A DNA stretch of 64,000 nt, taken from NCBI RefSeq assembly GCF_003073045.1, contig NC_037593.1, positions 15,694,735 to 15,758,734 of the forward strand. The letters are read 5' to 3'. The translations under genes and the position numbers were made by a program. Under the pieces are notes generated by a model. It was not told the DNA's origin. It did not search any database and was given only the letters and a program-made list of their open reading frames with translations. This DNA is from Pomacea canaliculata (taxonomy: Eukaryota; Mollusca; Gastropoda; Architaenioglossa; Ampullariidae). The first letter of the stretch is position 1, and every line of letters starts with the position of its first letter. Shown one piece after another: positions 12,764 through 25,214 of this stretch.

Positions 12764-12975
12764 GGTGTTTGTTGCATTACCATGGAAACTACTCTAATGA
12801 CAAATAAAAGCCTTGCAGATGATCTTGCGAGCCCAAATAGGGATTCGATCAGGAAGAACAAACAAACTGAAGAGAAACTTTTGCCTCGAAGTATTTTCAA
12901 TAATGTTATTACAGTGGACGGTACCACTGCACCGGGACTACTTTCCAAGATACTGACTGCACGAAATATCTAGAG
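12764..12975 (+). promoter_or_regulatory. Orphan promoter cassette upstream of gene B
   Basis: A perfect X-box ATTACC-AT-GGAAAC (12776-12789) is followed by AATAAAAG (12803-12810) and the start of a type II leader (GCGAGCCCA at about 12828). After about 12860 the leader changes to an unrelated dispersed sequence (GAGAAACTTTTGCCTCGAAG) that also occurs at about 19900, 34470 and 39850. The leader's donor is missing, so this looks like a duplicated cassette that lost its splice donor. It could still start transcripts reading into the cassette of gene B 570 bases downstream. Confidence 0.4.
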
Positions 12976-13361
12976 ACCGGTTCACCCATTGCACCGGGAG
13001 AACGTACCTCTCTCACAGAATAGAAGGAAAGAAGAAAGACAGAGAGAATACGAAAAGAGTGTGACTGGGCATATCTCTATCCGGCATAATCCCATACCGA
13101 AAATAAAAGGGTCACGTGGCTTTGTTACAAGTAACGGGCCTCCTCGTTGTGGGACATGCATGTCTTTCTTTGTTACATGAATGCAGGTCTTTATTTCTCT
13201 CCATGTGTGCACGTCTCTCTATTTTAATAACTATCATTGTGAATCTTTATTGTAAGTTTTGAAATGCCTTTTTGTCATACTACACTAGATGACGAACAAC
13301 ACTTTCATTATCAATGCTCTGAGCATGGAAACTTAAAACATCGATGCCTGCCATTGGAAAT

Positions 13362-13551
13362 CGATGTTTGTTGCGTAACCATAGACAACAATCCTAGAGA
13401 CAAATAAAAGCCTTGCGGAATATCTGGCGAGCCCAGACGGGGATCGAATCAGGGAGAACCCGTGAGTCAGGGTTTCCCTCCCAGCAGAAGTGAAAAAAGA
13501 AACCAAAAGTACAAGTTTACTTTCTAGACGTTTAATCCTTTTATTAGGAAG
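13362..13551 (+). promoter_or_regulatory. Promoter cassette and leader exon of gene B
   Basis: X-box-like GTAACC-ATA-GACAAC (13375-13389, one mismatch) is followed by AATAAAAG (13403-13410) and a leader with GCGAGCCCAGACGGGG, ending in GGAAG|GTAAGT (exon end 13551). The intron to the coding exon is short, about 410 bases; the likely acceptor is CACTAG at 13965. The matching segment in front of gene E is deleted. Confidence 0.5.
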
Positions 13552-13971
13552 GTAAGTTTTGATTTTTTACTGCAGAAGTTTTATCTTCTGAACTTTGAAT
13601 ATCGACAATGTTTCTCTTTTAAAAAACACAATTACAAGAACGGAGTAAGCTTTCAGAAAAGTTTATTTTCTACTTGGCCTTTTCTTTGTGTTATTATTTT
13701 GCCGATGTCTGCAACACCTTGTTATTATTGATATGTAAATGTTAATGTTTACTGTTAAATTTAATTGCTTAAGATAAAGATCGTTCATATTTATTTTCTA
13801 CCAATTATCGAACAACGTCCTTTGTAAGCTTATTATGACTATGTTAATTAGTCGTAATGATAAATCCTGGCACCCTCGGTATGTATTATGTATAAAAAAA
13901 AAAAAAAAGAGGCATAAACAGCACTTTAAAAATTGTAACCTGCTCTTGACTGTCGAAGACACTAGGGGAGG

Positions 13972-15406
13972 ATGCCCGTGTACCAGCCCAAGGTTCCTGT
14001 CTGTGTGGCCATCGGATGTAGCGCGGTGGCCTTGGTGTGCCAGTTCGTGGCTGTAGTCGGAACCGGGTGGATGACATCGACCCTTTATGGTTCATCCCAG
14101 TCTGGGCTGTTCTGTGCTAAAGGCAGTTGTGATAATGATACTGGAGGTAAGTGTATGTCAACTCGATCTAACATTTGTTAGAGATTCGTCTTCAGTGTCC
14201 ATGATTGTCAATACGTAAATTTGCAGCCAATCTCTCAGAAGAATAAAAGAGAAAGACAGAGAAAGAATGTGGGATACAGATTAAAAACGAGACATAGAAG
14301 AGGAAATTAACAAAAAATAGGGAGCGAGAGAGAGCTGTCAAACCGTTAAGTACGAGAGGGTAATAGTAATGGTGTGAAGGCACTCCTGTCTAAAAAGCAA
14401 ATGAGACAATTTTTAAACTCCTTTTTCAAACTTCATAATTTTCTTCATATTACCTTTTGATGAAGGCTGTCAGTATTTGGTTATTTGATAAACTCTAGTG
14501 CCTACTGAGGTGTTTCTAGACCTCAACACGTGATTTGTTTAGATGGTGGCTGGATAAAAGCTTGCCAGGCCTTCTCCATTCTGGCACTGCTGACTATTAC
14601 CGCCAGTCTTGTTCTCGGAGTTGTCCACATCTTCAAAGAAGACACACAGAAGCTGACACTTCTTGCTCGGCTTTGCAGTCTTGCCGCGGGTAAGATGTGA
14701 GAGGTTTATCTTCCTTTTTCTTCTACCTCCTTCATATCTCTCTCTCTCTCTAACTACTCTTTATATATATTATTCAATTTATTCAGTCTTTTTTCTATGC
14801 CTTTCTTTCGCCTCATTGTCTTAACGTTTTGCTTTTATATGTAAACAGGATTGTCAGTTAATGCGACTGTATATTCGTGTGTCTATTGGGAGAAAATTTT
14901 CAGATGTTTATTATTTCTTTAAGTTATTTGGCAAGTGTATATTAGTGTATGTTTTGATGAGCTAGATTGGGTGCCTGCGTATGTGCGTGTGTATTAGAAG
15001 TAAAGGTGTTTATGACAGAAAGACTATGCTAGCTTGCTGTGTATTCATGCGTAGGTACATGTGCTCGTATTTTTGCACACTGTGTACTTTTGCTTGTGTG
15101 GGTGAGTGGGCAAGTAACCTACTTTTTGTCCTGTATTTTCGTTTTTTTCAAAACTCGATAAACAATCTATGTGATAAAGATATACAATATACAGAAAAGA
15201 GGCTTGAAGTCAGAGACTTGCTCAATATGTTGATCTCTGCTTCTTTTCCAGCCGTTTGCGTGGCAGTGGAAGTGGGAGTATACCTCGGTAAAACTTTATC
15301 GGGTGTCATTCAACTTTGGCCTGTGCTTTTTTACGGGTACTGCTTCTTCCTGTCAGTCGTTGCTGGTATCTTGATGATCGTGGCCGTCATCCTTCATAAG
15401 CCTTAA
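13972..15406 (+). CDS. Gene B: claudin-like four-pass membrane protein, type II
   Basis: Coding exons 13972-14146, 14543-14689 and 15252-15406, again all phase 1, encode 158 residues starting MPVYQPKVPV. Membrane segment 1 spans about residues 9-31. The loop motif is GLF-C (45-48) with the partner Cys at 53, so the usual GLW Trp is Phe and the first Cys sits directly after it. Exon 2 (GGWIKACQAF onward) gives segment 2 and the start of 3; exon 3 ends in ILHKP then TAA. The type differs in sequence from types I and III but keeps length, intron phases and positions, so it is an older paralogue. Poly(A) signal AATAAA is at 15892-15897. Gene E is its near copy. Confidence 0.82.
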
Positions 15407-15899
15407 TGGTGACAATGGTGCGGATGGCATGTGTCACATATGAGCACACTTGTACCACTCTGGCTTTTTAATTTATTCTGTTGATAAAAAATGTGGAAAG
15501 TTTTTGCCCAAGCCGGCATCCATGAGTTGTGATCAAGAAAGCCGCGAGTCTAGTAAAGTTAGCACTTAGATATAATTATTTAGTAATGCCGGACTTTGTT
15601 TCTCTCGGGCTCTCTCTCTCTGTAAACATATAGACACTCTTTTTTTTGGCTCTGGTTTTGCTTTTTCTTTGTTGCACATGTTGTGGCATCACACCCTTGT
15701 TCTATTAGATTGTGAATGTTAAGTGATTTTGAATGGAGAGGAGTTCTGTAGCTTTATCTTCCATGACCTGCACACCACTTTTCATTTTAGTGGACAGTTT
15801 AGGTAGGTGTAGCCTCCCGTGTGTGTTAAAGTGTGATGAATGTGTTGGCCACAGAGACTCATTTATATACCCATGTACATAAATATATTCAAATAAAAA

Positions 15900-18800
15900 T
15901 TAAGCTGTTTTTAATATGCACGTGTTGTTCAGATGTTTAGACTGGCTGCAGTCTCCAATGGTCCTTCTGTCTCTCCAACACACACACACTGATTCTCCTC
16001 TGCCTATCAGGCTGTACAGTGGCGAGTTATGTGAACAAATGTAAAGGTAATCACGTAAACTTTTCATTCTGTGGATGATGTTATTTCAGAAATGGTCAGC
16101 CACCCAGGGGACTTGATTACTGCATCTGAGCCGCCAAGGAATCTTGGAGAAGATGATTAGAAACTAAACTTATTGCCTCTCATTCGATCATAGACCACCG
16201 TATGTGACTTACCTTGTGATTAGCTTCGTACCTTGACTACCCTGTATAGACCCACTCAGCAAACAACTAGTCAAGCCTTGGACAGTGACCTTTCAGAGGC
16301 AGGAAGGTATAGACTTCAAATAATCTGAAGACCCCCCCCCCCCGACCTACCGTAACGGGAGAATGTACCTCCGTTACAGAAGACAAGGAAAGAATAAAAA
16401 GACAGAGAAAATAAGAAAAGAGTGTAACTGAGCAGTTCGCTAGCCCGTGTAGTTTTTCTACATAGCACAGAGTGGATAGCAGAGAAGATAAAGAATACAA
16501 GTTCATAATTAACAATTACAACACTACTTTATTATTGTTACTACAACAATTTCATACAAACTTCTACTACCTATCTTGTCCTCTAATCAGTTTCATCAAT
16601 CAAAAAACAAAACAATCAAAATGCCAATCTCTATCCTACCCTCAAAGAACCAATACTAAGAGTTCAGAATGGTTTATTCTCAGATTACCAATAACGCACA
16701 TCGTATGTTAAGACCAAAGTCAGCTCACTACAGTAATAGTGGATAAAAAAATAGTTTATTGTTAATGATCTATATTACAGTGGTTGCCGCCAGTGATGCC
16801 AACATCACTCAACGTGTAAAAGAATCAGCCCATGATGACTGGTGACTGGCTGTTAATTTTGTTTTACGACTTTAACAACCTTTTATGACAGTTACATTTG
16901 CACCATTGAACAGTAGGATGTTTGATAGACAACATGAAGCTGTGAGTACAAAGTGAAAGCAGTGAGTAGTGGAGGACAAGGGACGAGACAATAAGAATTA
17001 CAAGAATACTAATTTTCCACGAAAAGAAATCTTATTGTGTAATATTAACCACATCTTAGCGATGAGATATTCGCGAGAATGAACGTAATACGACCCTTTC
17101 TAGACGATCGGGTGGTCAAGTTTTGTTTTTTTTTTTACTTTGAATGTGCAAGAAATATGTAGCTACTACAAAGTCCATAGCTTGCAGGTTACGTAAAGCT
17201 CATTATTCATGCCGAGGAGGTGGAGAGAAACAACTTGTAAACACATTATACACAAGGTGCGCGTCGTATTCGGGGTAGGGGCAGACCGGGTGCTGTCTTT
17301 GTGAACTAGAATTACAGAAGTGTTGCAGTCTAAATGAACTTAACTGTGAAAGGTTACGATGAGTTCAACCTTTCTGTCAGAATGCACACCTGGCTAGATT
17401 GGTGTCGCAAACAAGGAAGTCGCCATTACCGTGAGAAACTTGTAAAGTGAGCCTTTGACTAGTGTCCTCCAGCCATGGAAATGACTAGATCTGTCTGGTT
17501 ACACGAATACAGTTTTTTTTTTGTTAATCTGTTTTGATGCGCGCACACCTCTCTCTCTCTATCTTCCAATGTCTCTAAGAGTATAACCCTATTGTCAGAT
17601 TTGCAATGTCCTTTTTGTCACACTGCACACTATGATCCAATGCACCTTCCTATCCAATGCCTTCAGCATGAAGACTTAGGACACAGATTTCTGCCATTGA
17701 AATATTTATCTCACCAATCTGACTTTACCCTCTCAGGTTTGCTCTATGATGCACCTTACCTTACCTGAGAAGCCACATATATCAACTGTTTTTAGACAAC
17801 GGAACACTGATTATGTCAGGAGTTAAGACAAGGCAAAGTTATCTTATTTTTTATTCGTTTACTGACGCCGTTGTTAGTGGAAACTTTTTTGACATTTATA
17901 TATGACATCAACTTTAACTGTTCATCTTAAAGTTGTGTGAGTTGTGTTTAACTCTCTAATTCCTGTGGCCACATCTCTTGAAATACTAATTTTTGTTTAG
18001 TTTTGTTTGTGTGCGTAATGGCGTGTGCAACGAGTGAACACTTTGTAGAATAAACGCAAAGTACTGGTGGAGAACCAGAAATACTATGATATAATAAACA
18101 AACGAGAAAATAGTGAATATTAATCATAAAAAAAATATCTGTATAACTTCTTCACTGACCTTCAGTGACAAGTATGCACAGAAAGAAGAGAAAGACAACT
18201 CTCAAGCACACTCACTCATGTATGTAGGCAAGACTGTATAGCTGACAGACACTCTATAAGAAACACATTCAAATGCTACTTTCAGCATTAAAATTGTCCT
18301 TTTTTCAGTTATTCTCAAAGAATCCTACATAGCATTTTAAGGAAAAGAGTAGAAAATATCCCTTAGATATTTAACAAGTAACTGTTTTTTACCTCGAGTA
18401 ATGGCAGTCTTTAAACATCTACTCGATTGTTGTAGTTTATCAGGGTCGGAAGATGTTTCCTATCACTTATCAAAGCCTCGACTTGGGCGAAATTAAATAA
18501 AACAATTACCTCGCCTGTTCATATCTCTATTTATTCATACGCTGAAGAAGCAAGAGGACTTTTAGTTGCTGTAAAAGCGTTTTCTTCCTCGGTCTATCCC
18601 TACATATAATTGATGGAATGTCTTGGTCGGGAGCATTTATGTCTTGAGTCCTGTCGGTGTTTAAATCGGAGACAACCGTTTCCCAGTGTCGTTTTATTTT
18701 TACAATTTGCTGTAGGTGTCTTAGACTTGATCTTTCCTAAGATTACCCATAAGACAGTGGGATCACATGCCCTTTGTTGGAATGGTAATAGGTCTGGGAA

Positions 18801-19850
18801 GGTCTGCACCACTTTGATTCATCGCAACTAATGTGTTTGTAAACACAAACCATTCAAAAACCTTCATTGCTATTTACCAGTGCTTTCCTGAGCTAAACAA
18901 AATACTCCTTTTTCTTAAATTTTCTTACTAATTGGTGCTAATTTGTCTTCTCGTTTGTAAATTCATTCACTAATGCAAGAAAAATATATTCTACCAGCCT
19001 ACAGCAATCTTTGATAGAAAAAGAAATTTTCTATGAAACTACTATCGGTAAGCTTGAAAAGAGGTAAGAAGTCTCGTGTCTAGCTCACAAATATTCTTTA
19101 CCACATTGTTGCAAGGTAGAACAAATCACAAAACGCACAAAATTACAAAACACACTCTAAAACAAGCACACGCAGGCGCACACACACACACACACAACTA
19201 CTAAACAACAAAATGTCACAAGTTCACATTAAAACGATGACAAAATCTTTAATTTAAAAATTGTTTAAAAGGAATCACATTTATTTGCCATGGTAAGATG
19301 CTTTTCTACATGCATATTGCCAAGCCGCCATTTTTATTTAGTAACATGAGGGCAAAACTTTTTCGCAAGGTTCTGTGTAAAATAGGCAGCTGAGTGTGCG
19401 TATCTATATTGTTCAAACTACTTCTGGCTCTTTTGGTAATATTTGTGTCCATAGCTACTTGTTTTATCGGTGATCGACTCGCCTTTGGAGTTGGGACGAT
19501 TTGACTTTGCAGTCTTGAGATGAAATGGACCTCCGTGGGACGAGTTGACTTTTGGTGTGGGACAAAATGGTGGGGGCGAAATGACTGGCCCCCGCTGAAG
19601 CCATAGAAGAGGACGTTGATGTGCAAATTATTTGAGTAATGATAATCTCAATTTAGCATTATACAAGCAAGTGTGTGTTTGTGTGTGTGTGTGTGGAGGG
19701 GGATTATGCTTTACTCCAAGCCAGGAACTAAGACTAAATCATGTCAAGGCAGCTAGCCCTGTGAACAGATGACACATTCAGAGAAAGAACAGCGTGCCCG
19801 AGACGAGAGCTGAACCTGCTACAAGCAGTCTCTCAGCAAGAACCGAGTTA
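15900..19850. other. Spacer between genes B and C: duplicated modules, no gene
   Basis: Bases 15910-16075 match the flank of gene E (37575-37735). Bases 16440-16740 match 25660-25920, 38180-38500 and 46720-46980. Bases 16740-17240 match 39150-39660 and 47645-48030. Bases 17400-18240 are another array-upstream module without promoter cassette. Bases 18240-18330 resemble 37790-37880. A pure C run lies at 16332-16343, CA runs near 19174-19198 and TG near 19673-19695. Open frames here lie in repeats and are not conserved in frame between copies. Confidence 0.55.
19752..19850 (-). repeat. SINE fragment
   Basis: The minus strand carries a B-box-like GGTTCAGCTCT and the same body as the SINE at 3215-3365. 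The copy at 39712-39830 is closer to this one. Only the part from about the B box through the body is recognisable. Confidence 0.45.
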
Positions 19851-20539
19851 GCAGTTACAAGCCTCTGCTAGAACTTCTGCTAAAGGCTAAAAGTTGAAGA
19901 CTGTTAGACTTTTGCCTCGAAGGTCTTTCCATTATGTTATAACGGTGCACAGTGCCACGGCACCACGATATCGGCTCCACACAATCTGAAGACCCTAACC
20001 CTTGACCTATCGCACCAAGAGTTTGGCATAATCGGTCACCCATACCCAATATACTGTCGACCACGTGGCTTTGCTACATATGACAGTGTGTGTGTTTGTG
20101 TGGAGGCATAATTTCTTCACTGAAGTGTGCACAGAAAGAAGATAAAGACTCGAAGATAAAGAAGATATAAGCTCGCTCTCTCACGCAAGAGCACAGGCAC
20201 TCTCGTATGTAGGCAAGACTGTATATCTGCAGTTTTTGCTTTGGTCTGCTAAAGAATTACAAACCTTTAAACGCGAGCGCCGACAGACGCAGGTAGTCAT
20301 CACGTGACCAGGTGAATGCTCACCTGTGTGGCAGGTGAATGTCGAAGGGATTTTTACGCGCGGAAGGGTGGGGGTGGTCAGTAGAAAACACATGATAGTT
20401 TTGGAGTAACTTAATTTGTTTTCTTTGAAAACACATTTAATTATATTTTACAAGATGGCGAGTTTTCTCTTTTGTAGCAATCCACTTAACTTGTCTGAAT
20501 ATTTCGCACGCATCGCATGCTCTACTTATGGAAGGTGAT

Positions 20540-20697
20540 GTTTGTTTATTGTGTTACCATGGACAGCTGTCCTAGAGACTGTTAAAAGGCTTGTGAATGA
20601 TCCGATTAGCCAGAAAGTAGGTGTGAACAAGAAGAGTCCGGGTGTCTGGTCTCCAGCAGTCGTTAAAAACGTAGATTACAAGTCTTTGATTAGGAAG
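20540..20697 (+). promoter_or_regulatory. Promoter cassette and leader exon of gene C
   Basis: X-box-like GTTACC-ATG-GACAGC (20553-20567, one mismatch), then GTTAAAAG (20581-20588) in the TATA position, then a leader ending in GGAAG|GTAAGT (exon end 20697). A YY1-like CAAGATGGCGAG lies 90 bases upstream and an E-box 250 bases upstream. Confidence 0.5.
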
Positions 20698-21432
20698 GTA
20701 AGTTTGATTTTATTTCAGTTTTTTGAACGTTGACCATAGACGTTTTTCATTAAACAGCAATTCTGTGGATAGAGAATTTTTTTCAAAAGGGAATATTAGT
20801 TGTTTATTTTTTACCCAGTTGTTTGTCTTTGTTGTTACTCTGCAGGACAACAGTGGTCTGCAGCATTTTAATATTACATGAAAAGTAAACGTCGTTAATT
20901 ACTTTGAAATCTTAAATGTCTTTTCAAATATTGCTAATTAAATTTATTACCATTCCTCTTTTCTTTGCTGGTTTCTCTTTTATTCCTACGTTTCATCCCT
21001 CCATCCATCGCTCCATCAATCCTTACAACCATAAAGGGGGTCGCTCCATCCGATACCGGGATTGGTCCCTAACATATCTACCTCCCCAAATATCTGTGGA
21101 CTGCTCGACCTGTCGTTCTGAGAGAACACCCCCGCTGCCGAGCAGAACGAAAAAAAAAATGAAAGAATGAAAGAAGGACAGAGAATTTGAAAAGAGTGTC
21201 ACCGTACACCTCACTACGTGGGTCCTCTTACTGACACACTGGGAGCTACGAGCCTTTGTTACATTAGATAGAGAGCAATGATAAGGACGAGAATAAATAA
21301 CACAGCATAATTCATGATCTGCAATACTACTTTATTAATTCTTCTACAACAATTAAATACAATCGTCAGCTGTCCATCCTTGAGTTAAACCTTAGGAGCT
21401 CAAAGTATGCTCCAGAGGAGTGTGAGTGAGCT

Positions 21433-21600
21433 TTCTTATTCTTATTCTTATTCTTATTCTTATTCTTATTCTTATTCTTATTCTTATTCTTATTCTTATT
21501 CTTATTCTTATTCTTATTCTTATTCTTATTCTTATTCTTATTCTTATTCTTATTCTTATTCTTATTCTTATTCTTATTCTTATTCTTATTCTTATTCTTA
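21433..21600. repeat. Hexanucleotide microsatellite (TTCTTA)n, about 28 units
   Basis: A nearly perfect 6-bp repeat. The same place holds (ATT)28 in the copy ahead of gene D (28121-28204) and a degenerate ATT/GTT tract ahead of gene F (43107-43172). All open frames across it are artefacts. Confidence 0.95.
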
Positions 21601-22246
21601 AACCTGCTTTTGTCAACTACGTTTCTTACTTCCCCAGCTGAACTCTCGGCCCTCCACAAGGCGTGTGACTACAAACAGCAAGCCACAAATTTTTTATTTA
21701 TATTTTCTTCTTCTTGTTAAACTTAACAATTTTCCTTTATCTGTCTTCGCTGCTACGTCGGTGTGGCTTCGTTGGCTCATTCTAGTGAAGCTGGCTTCTT
21801 TCATTTTGTAAATGACTTTTTGTTTTCGTTTTACATCACTGCTGCCACCCGTTTGAAACCGTCATGAAAAAAGCGTGTTTGCTCCCAGTTTCCTCCAACT
21901 GTGGAGTGGGTACCTGGTTTCATTGAAGTTTGGAGAAGACAAGGCAGCGAGGGACAGGAGATGGGTATCACCCACCCTTACAAAATAACTTGTCCCGATA
22001 GGGGCTTTAAGACGCCTTATCCCCTCGACTGTAAAGTCACAAAACACAAAATCTTTCTTCCAAACCATCCTCTCTCTGACCTTTGCTGCACAAACTTCCC
22101 ATCTCTACTTTTTGAAGCTGTGTTTGTGTGTGTTTGCATGCATACGTTTGTTTAATTTGTATGTAACTAAGAACACATCCGCGTTACTCTGACTTTATGT
22201 CCATCAGTCCACAAGCAATCAAAAAGACACGCTTTAATCCCTTAAC

Positions 22247-22345
22247 CTTCAACATCAACATCAACATCATCAACAACATCATCAACAACAATAACAAGAA
22301 CAACAATAATAACAAACAACAACAACAACAATAGTAGTAGTAGTA
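22247..22345. repeat. CAT/AAC/TAG trinucleotide tract
   Basis: Interrupted CAT, AAC, AAT and TAG units in the intron ahead of gene C. The equivalent region is very short ahead of gene D (28720-28733) and long and C-rich ahead of gene F (43728-43833). Confidence 0.8.
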
Positions 22346-22680
22346 GTTAAGGAGTAGTTCACACTTTATGCTGGCAAGTGTAAGTGGAGCAGGTTACCCC
22401 ACTTCTGTGTGAACTTCACTGATTACCATTTCACGCTAGTACTACCCTACTTTCAGAACCTTGTTTCCACCTACCTGACGTGCCAACACCCAAGCATTCA
22501 GTAACTTTCAATCTCTGCACTTGTTCACTCTCAGTACAATAGTATCGACAGTCTAGTGTATCGTTCCCTCTTTTGAGTCCAAGTCTTCTTTAAAAACCTT
22601 TTATATTTCATTATTCTTTGGGTCCTACTTAGTTTCATTGAGTCGCTTTCTTATGTTATTTTTGCCATGGGTGTCCCCAG

Positions 22681-22716
22681 GTGACGTACCAAGCACTACC
22701 GCTGATCGCGCGCCAG
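22681..22716 (+). other. Candidate 36-nt untranslated exon of gene C
   Basis: Flanked by the acceptor GTGTCCCCAG and the donor CAG|GTAAGAG. It matches 8345-8384 of gene A, and both splice borders are kept while the surrounding sequence has diverged. Absent from genes D and F. Confidence 0.35.
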
Positions 22717-23023
22717 GTAAGAGGACAAACGACTCAAGGGTTACAGGAATGACACAATGACAGAGAATGACAAAGTTTAATTGCAATAAGAAGAATAGGT
22801 TGGGCACCCTCAAATTAATGACAACACACAAGAAATAGGCGCGCAATAACCTGAATCAAGGGAAAAACGCAAGTAAAAGTAAATTAGAAAATCTTGGCCA
22901 CCCTAAAAATTACTAACACTAGACACAACTCACTGAGTGAATAATCATCCTCATTAACAACAAACAGTCCAATACTGATGACAGAATCCTACTTTTGCCT
23001 CAGGACAAGGACCAGCAGCTAAC

Positions 23024-24933
23024 ATGGGATTTAAGAAGCCTCACATCGCTGTTGTCTTGGGTCTCGTCGCCTTATTCGTCGCGCTCATATTTCAAATCAT
23101 CGCCGTGGCAGCTACAGGCTGGTACAAACAAAAATATAGTGAAACCACCTACGGGCTCTGGGGCATTTGTACTTCGGCTACTTGCGCTGACTACACGTCG
23201 GTGTCTGGTGCGTAGCTTGTGGCATACACACACATACACACATATATATATATACGAGCGCGACACACATTCACAATCCACTCAAACATGCGCGCGCATA
23301 CACATATTCTAACTGTACTGTAGAGGTTTGTACATGTTTGTCTTTTAGAGAAGTATTATGATCTTGGCTCTATAGATGCTATATTATCTTTCTTCTATAG
23401 CAGTGGTTCTTAACCAGGGTTCGATCGAACCCTAGGGTTTCGGTGAGTCGGTCTCAGGGGTTCGGCGGAGCCTCCGCCACGGAGGTCAAGACACACTGGC
23501 AATTCGTGATGACACTAAAGAAGGGTTCGGTGAATGTGCATATGAAACTTGTGGGTTCGGTACCTCAAACAAGGTTAAGAACCACTGTTCTACAGCCTGG
23601 TGTATTTTAGTATTTGTTTCAAAAAATATGCGGGCTTTTATTTTACAGACATATGCGATTTTTTGGTGTTGTATAGAGATGTGTAAGCAATTTGTGTTGT
23701 AGAGAAGTGAGTATGATTCTACAGAGATATGTGTATGATTTTCACTATATTATAAATATTGTTTATATAATTCTCTTAGTTTTATATAAGTTTGAGCCTT
23801 TTTGTTCGTTATAGACCTGTTCTCTTTATTTCATAGAAATATGTGTATGATTCTCTTTTTTTCCCAAGACTTGTTTGTAATTCTCTGTGTCACAGATACA
23901 ATCAAAGCTACTCGCGCCTTTGCCCTCCTCGGCCTTATTGTCATCATCTTTGCTCTCGCCGCTGGCATCCTCATCATGTTTATTGATAAGAAAGTGATGA
24001 ATATAATTGCTGGCGGAGTAGCTATCGCTGCAGGTATATATATCAATGTTCATCCGCCTAGATTTAGGTACCTATGTACGTACACATGTATGTCTGTATG
24101 TCTTCGGGCAGTCAATACTGTTTAACTATTATATTGAAATACAATACTATGTGACACTGTGACAAAATTTCCTCCCCTAAAAGGGGCCATGGGAGTAAAT
24201 AGACTTTATTTATTCTTGTTTCTCTGGCTATATTTGTTGAAATTATGTGGCAGGAAAACTGTAGCTAAAAAGTAAGCTGTCCCTCTGGTTCTTATGTAAT
24301 TACATAGGATATCATCCAGCCGTCCGATGGGCGTCATGCTAGGACAAACAAGTACAGCAGTTAGTACTGCTATCATAGAAAACCCACATGACTGGTTCAT
24401 TAATACTGTTTATTCATACATTTCAAAATGAAATACTTAGCATTGGAAGCTTATATTCGTCCCCGCGACAACCACAAGATACCATAATTTATATTTTTCT
24501 CTCAAGTCCTCCATTTTTCGCGTATACCAAAAAGACGTTGACAAAGAACACTGTTTGACAGTAATGTTACTTCAGTTCTGAACAGATTTTAATTGACTTT
24601 TATCTAATAAATATTTTCATCCATTATGTAAATGGACGTCTAGGAGTACAGTACACAATAGATATAAACAGAGATATAAAATAAGTTCTGTACGCTAAAT
24701 GAAAAAGGTGAAATAGAGACAATTACAACTAACAAATCACTACAACATTATTTGTTTCAGGTGTATTTGTGCTGATCGGTATTGGCATCTTTCTTGGCAC
24801 CTATCTTCACGATACAATTATTGCGAATACTCTGCAGTACTACCAGCTGTCCTACTGCTTCGCTTTGACAGTTGTCGCCTTTGTCTTATGCATCGCCTCT
24901 GGCATCGCCTTCATCCTCCCAAACATCCTTTGA
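23024..24933 (+). CDS. Gene C: claudin-like four-pass membrane protein, type III, short tail
   Basis: Exons 23024-23207, 23896-24033 and 24761-24933 (phase 1 throughout) encode 164 residues from MGFKKPHI. The acceptor of the first coding exon is GCCTCAG at 23003. The first loop holds GLW at 44-46, Cys49 and Cys54. Segments 2-4 are almost those of D and F. Relative to F the last exon has one extra A (CCCAAACATCC against CCCAACATCC), which shifts the frame right after membrane segment 4 and ends the protein about 20 residues early. The membrane core is intact, so the product may still work. Intron 1 carries a hAT-type MITE at 23401. Poly(A) signals AATAAA lie at 25087 and 25209. Confidence 0.83.
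23401..23587. mobile_element. hAT-type MITE, 187 bp
   Basis: Terminal inverted repeats CAGTGGTTCTTAACC and its exact reverse complement at the other end, flanked by an 8-bp target duplication with one mismatch (TTCTATAG 23393-23400, TTCTACAG 23588-23595). No coding capacity. The same intron position in D (about 29475) and F (about 44533) is an empty site, so the element arrived after these copies separated. Confidence 0.9.
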
Positions 24934-25214
24934 GGACCCTGGATTACGTATCCTACCTCATTCCCTCAAAATCTTAGCAAAGCATATAGCATAGAGCAAA
25001 TCGAGACATTCATTCTTTGAAAGAATTGAGAGAAGAGATATCCACCTTTTTGTTTTTACTCGGATGTTATTTTCTCGCTGTTGCACAATAAACTTGTTGT
25101 CTCACCTTTTTTTGTTTGATTAGATTGGGAATTTCACGAACCGAAATGAATGCGATTTAGTTTGACATCAGTTGAAGTTGTGGCTCCTTCAGAATTTTGC
25201 ATTTTGTAATAAAG

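Larger units (their letters stand above)
19880..23003. repeat. Type III upstream module, copy 1 (gene C)
   Basis: This block of about 3 kb recurs ahead of gene D (26545-29083) and gene F (41560-44128). It contains the E-box CACGTG (20301-20306), a YY1-like CAAGATGGCGAG (20451-20462), the promoter cassette, then intron sequence with a microsatellite and a conserved block around 21898-22020. Copies are mostly collinear but differ in microsatellites and in one deletion that removed the 36-nt exon from D and F. Confidence 0.7.

Noticed and set aside
21366-21659. Frames of Lys-Asn, Arg-Ile, Tyr-Ser and Leu-Ile repeats
   Set aside because: They are translations of the TTCTTA microsatellite in several frames.
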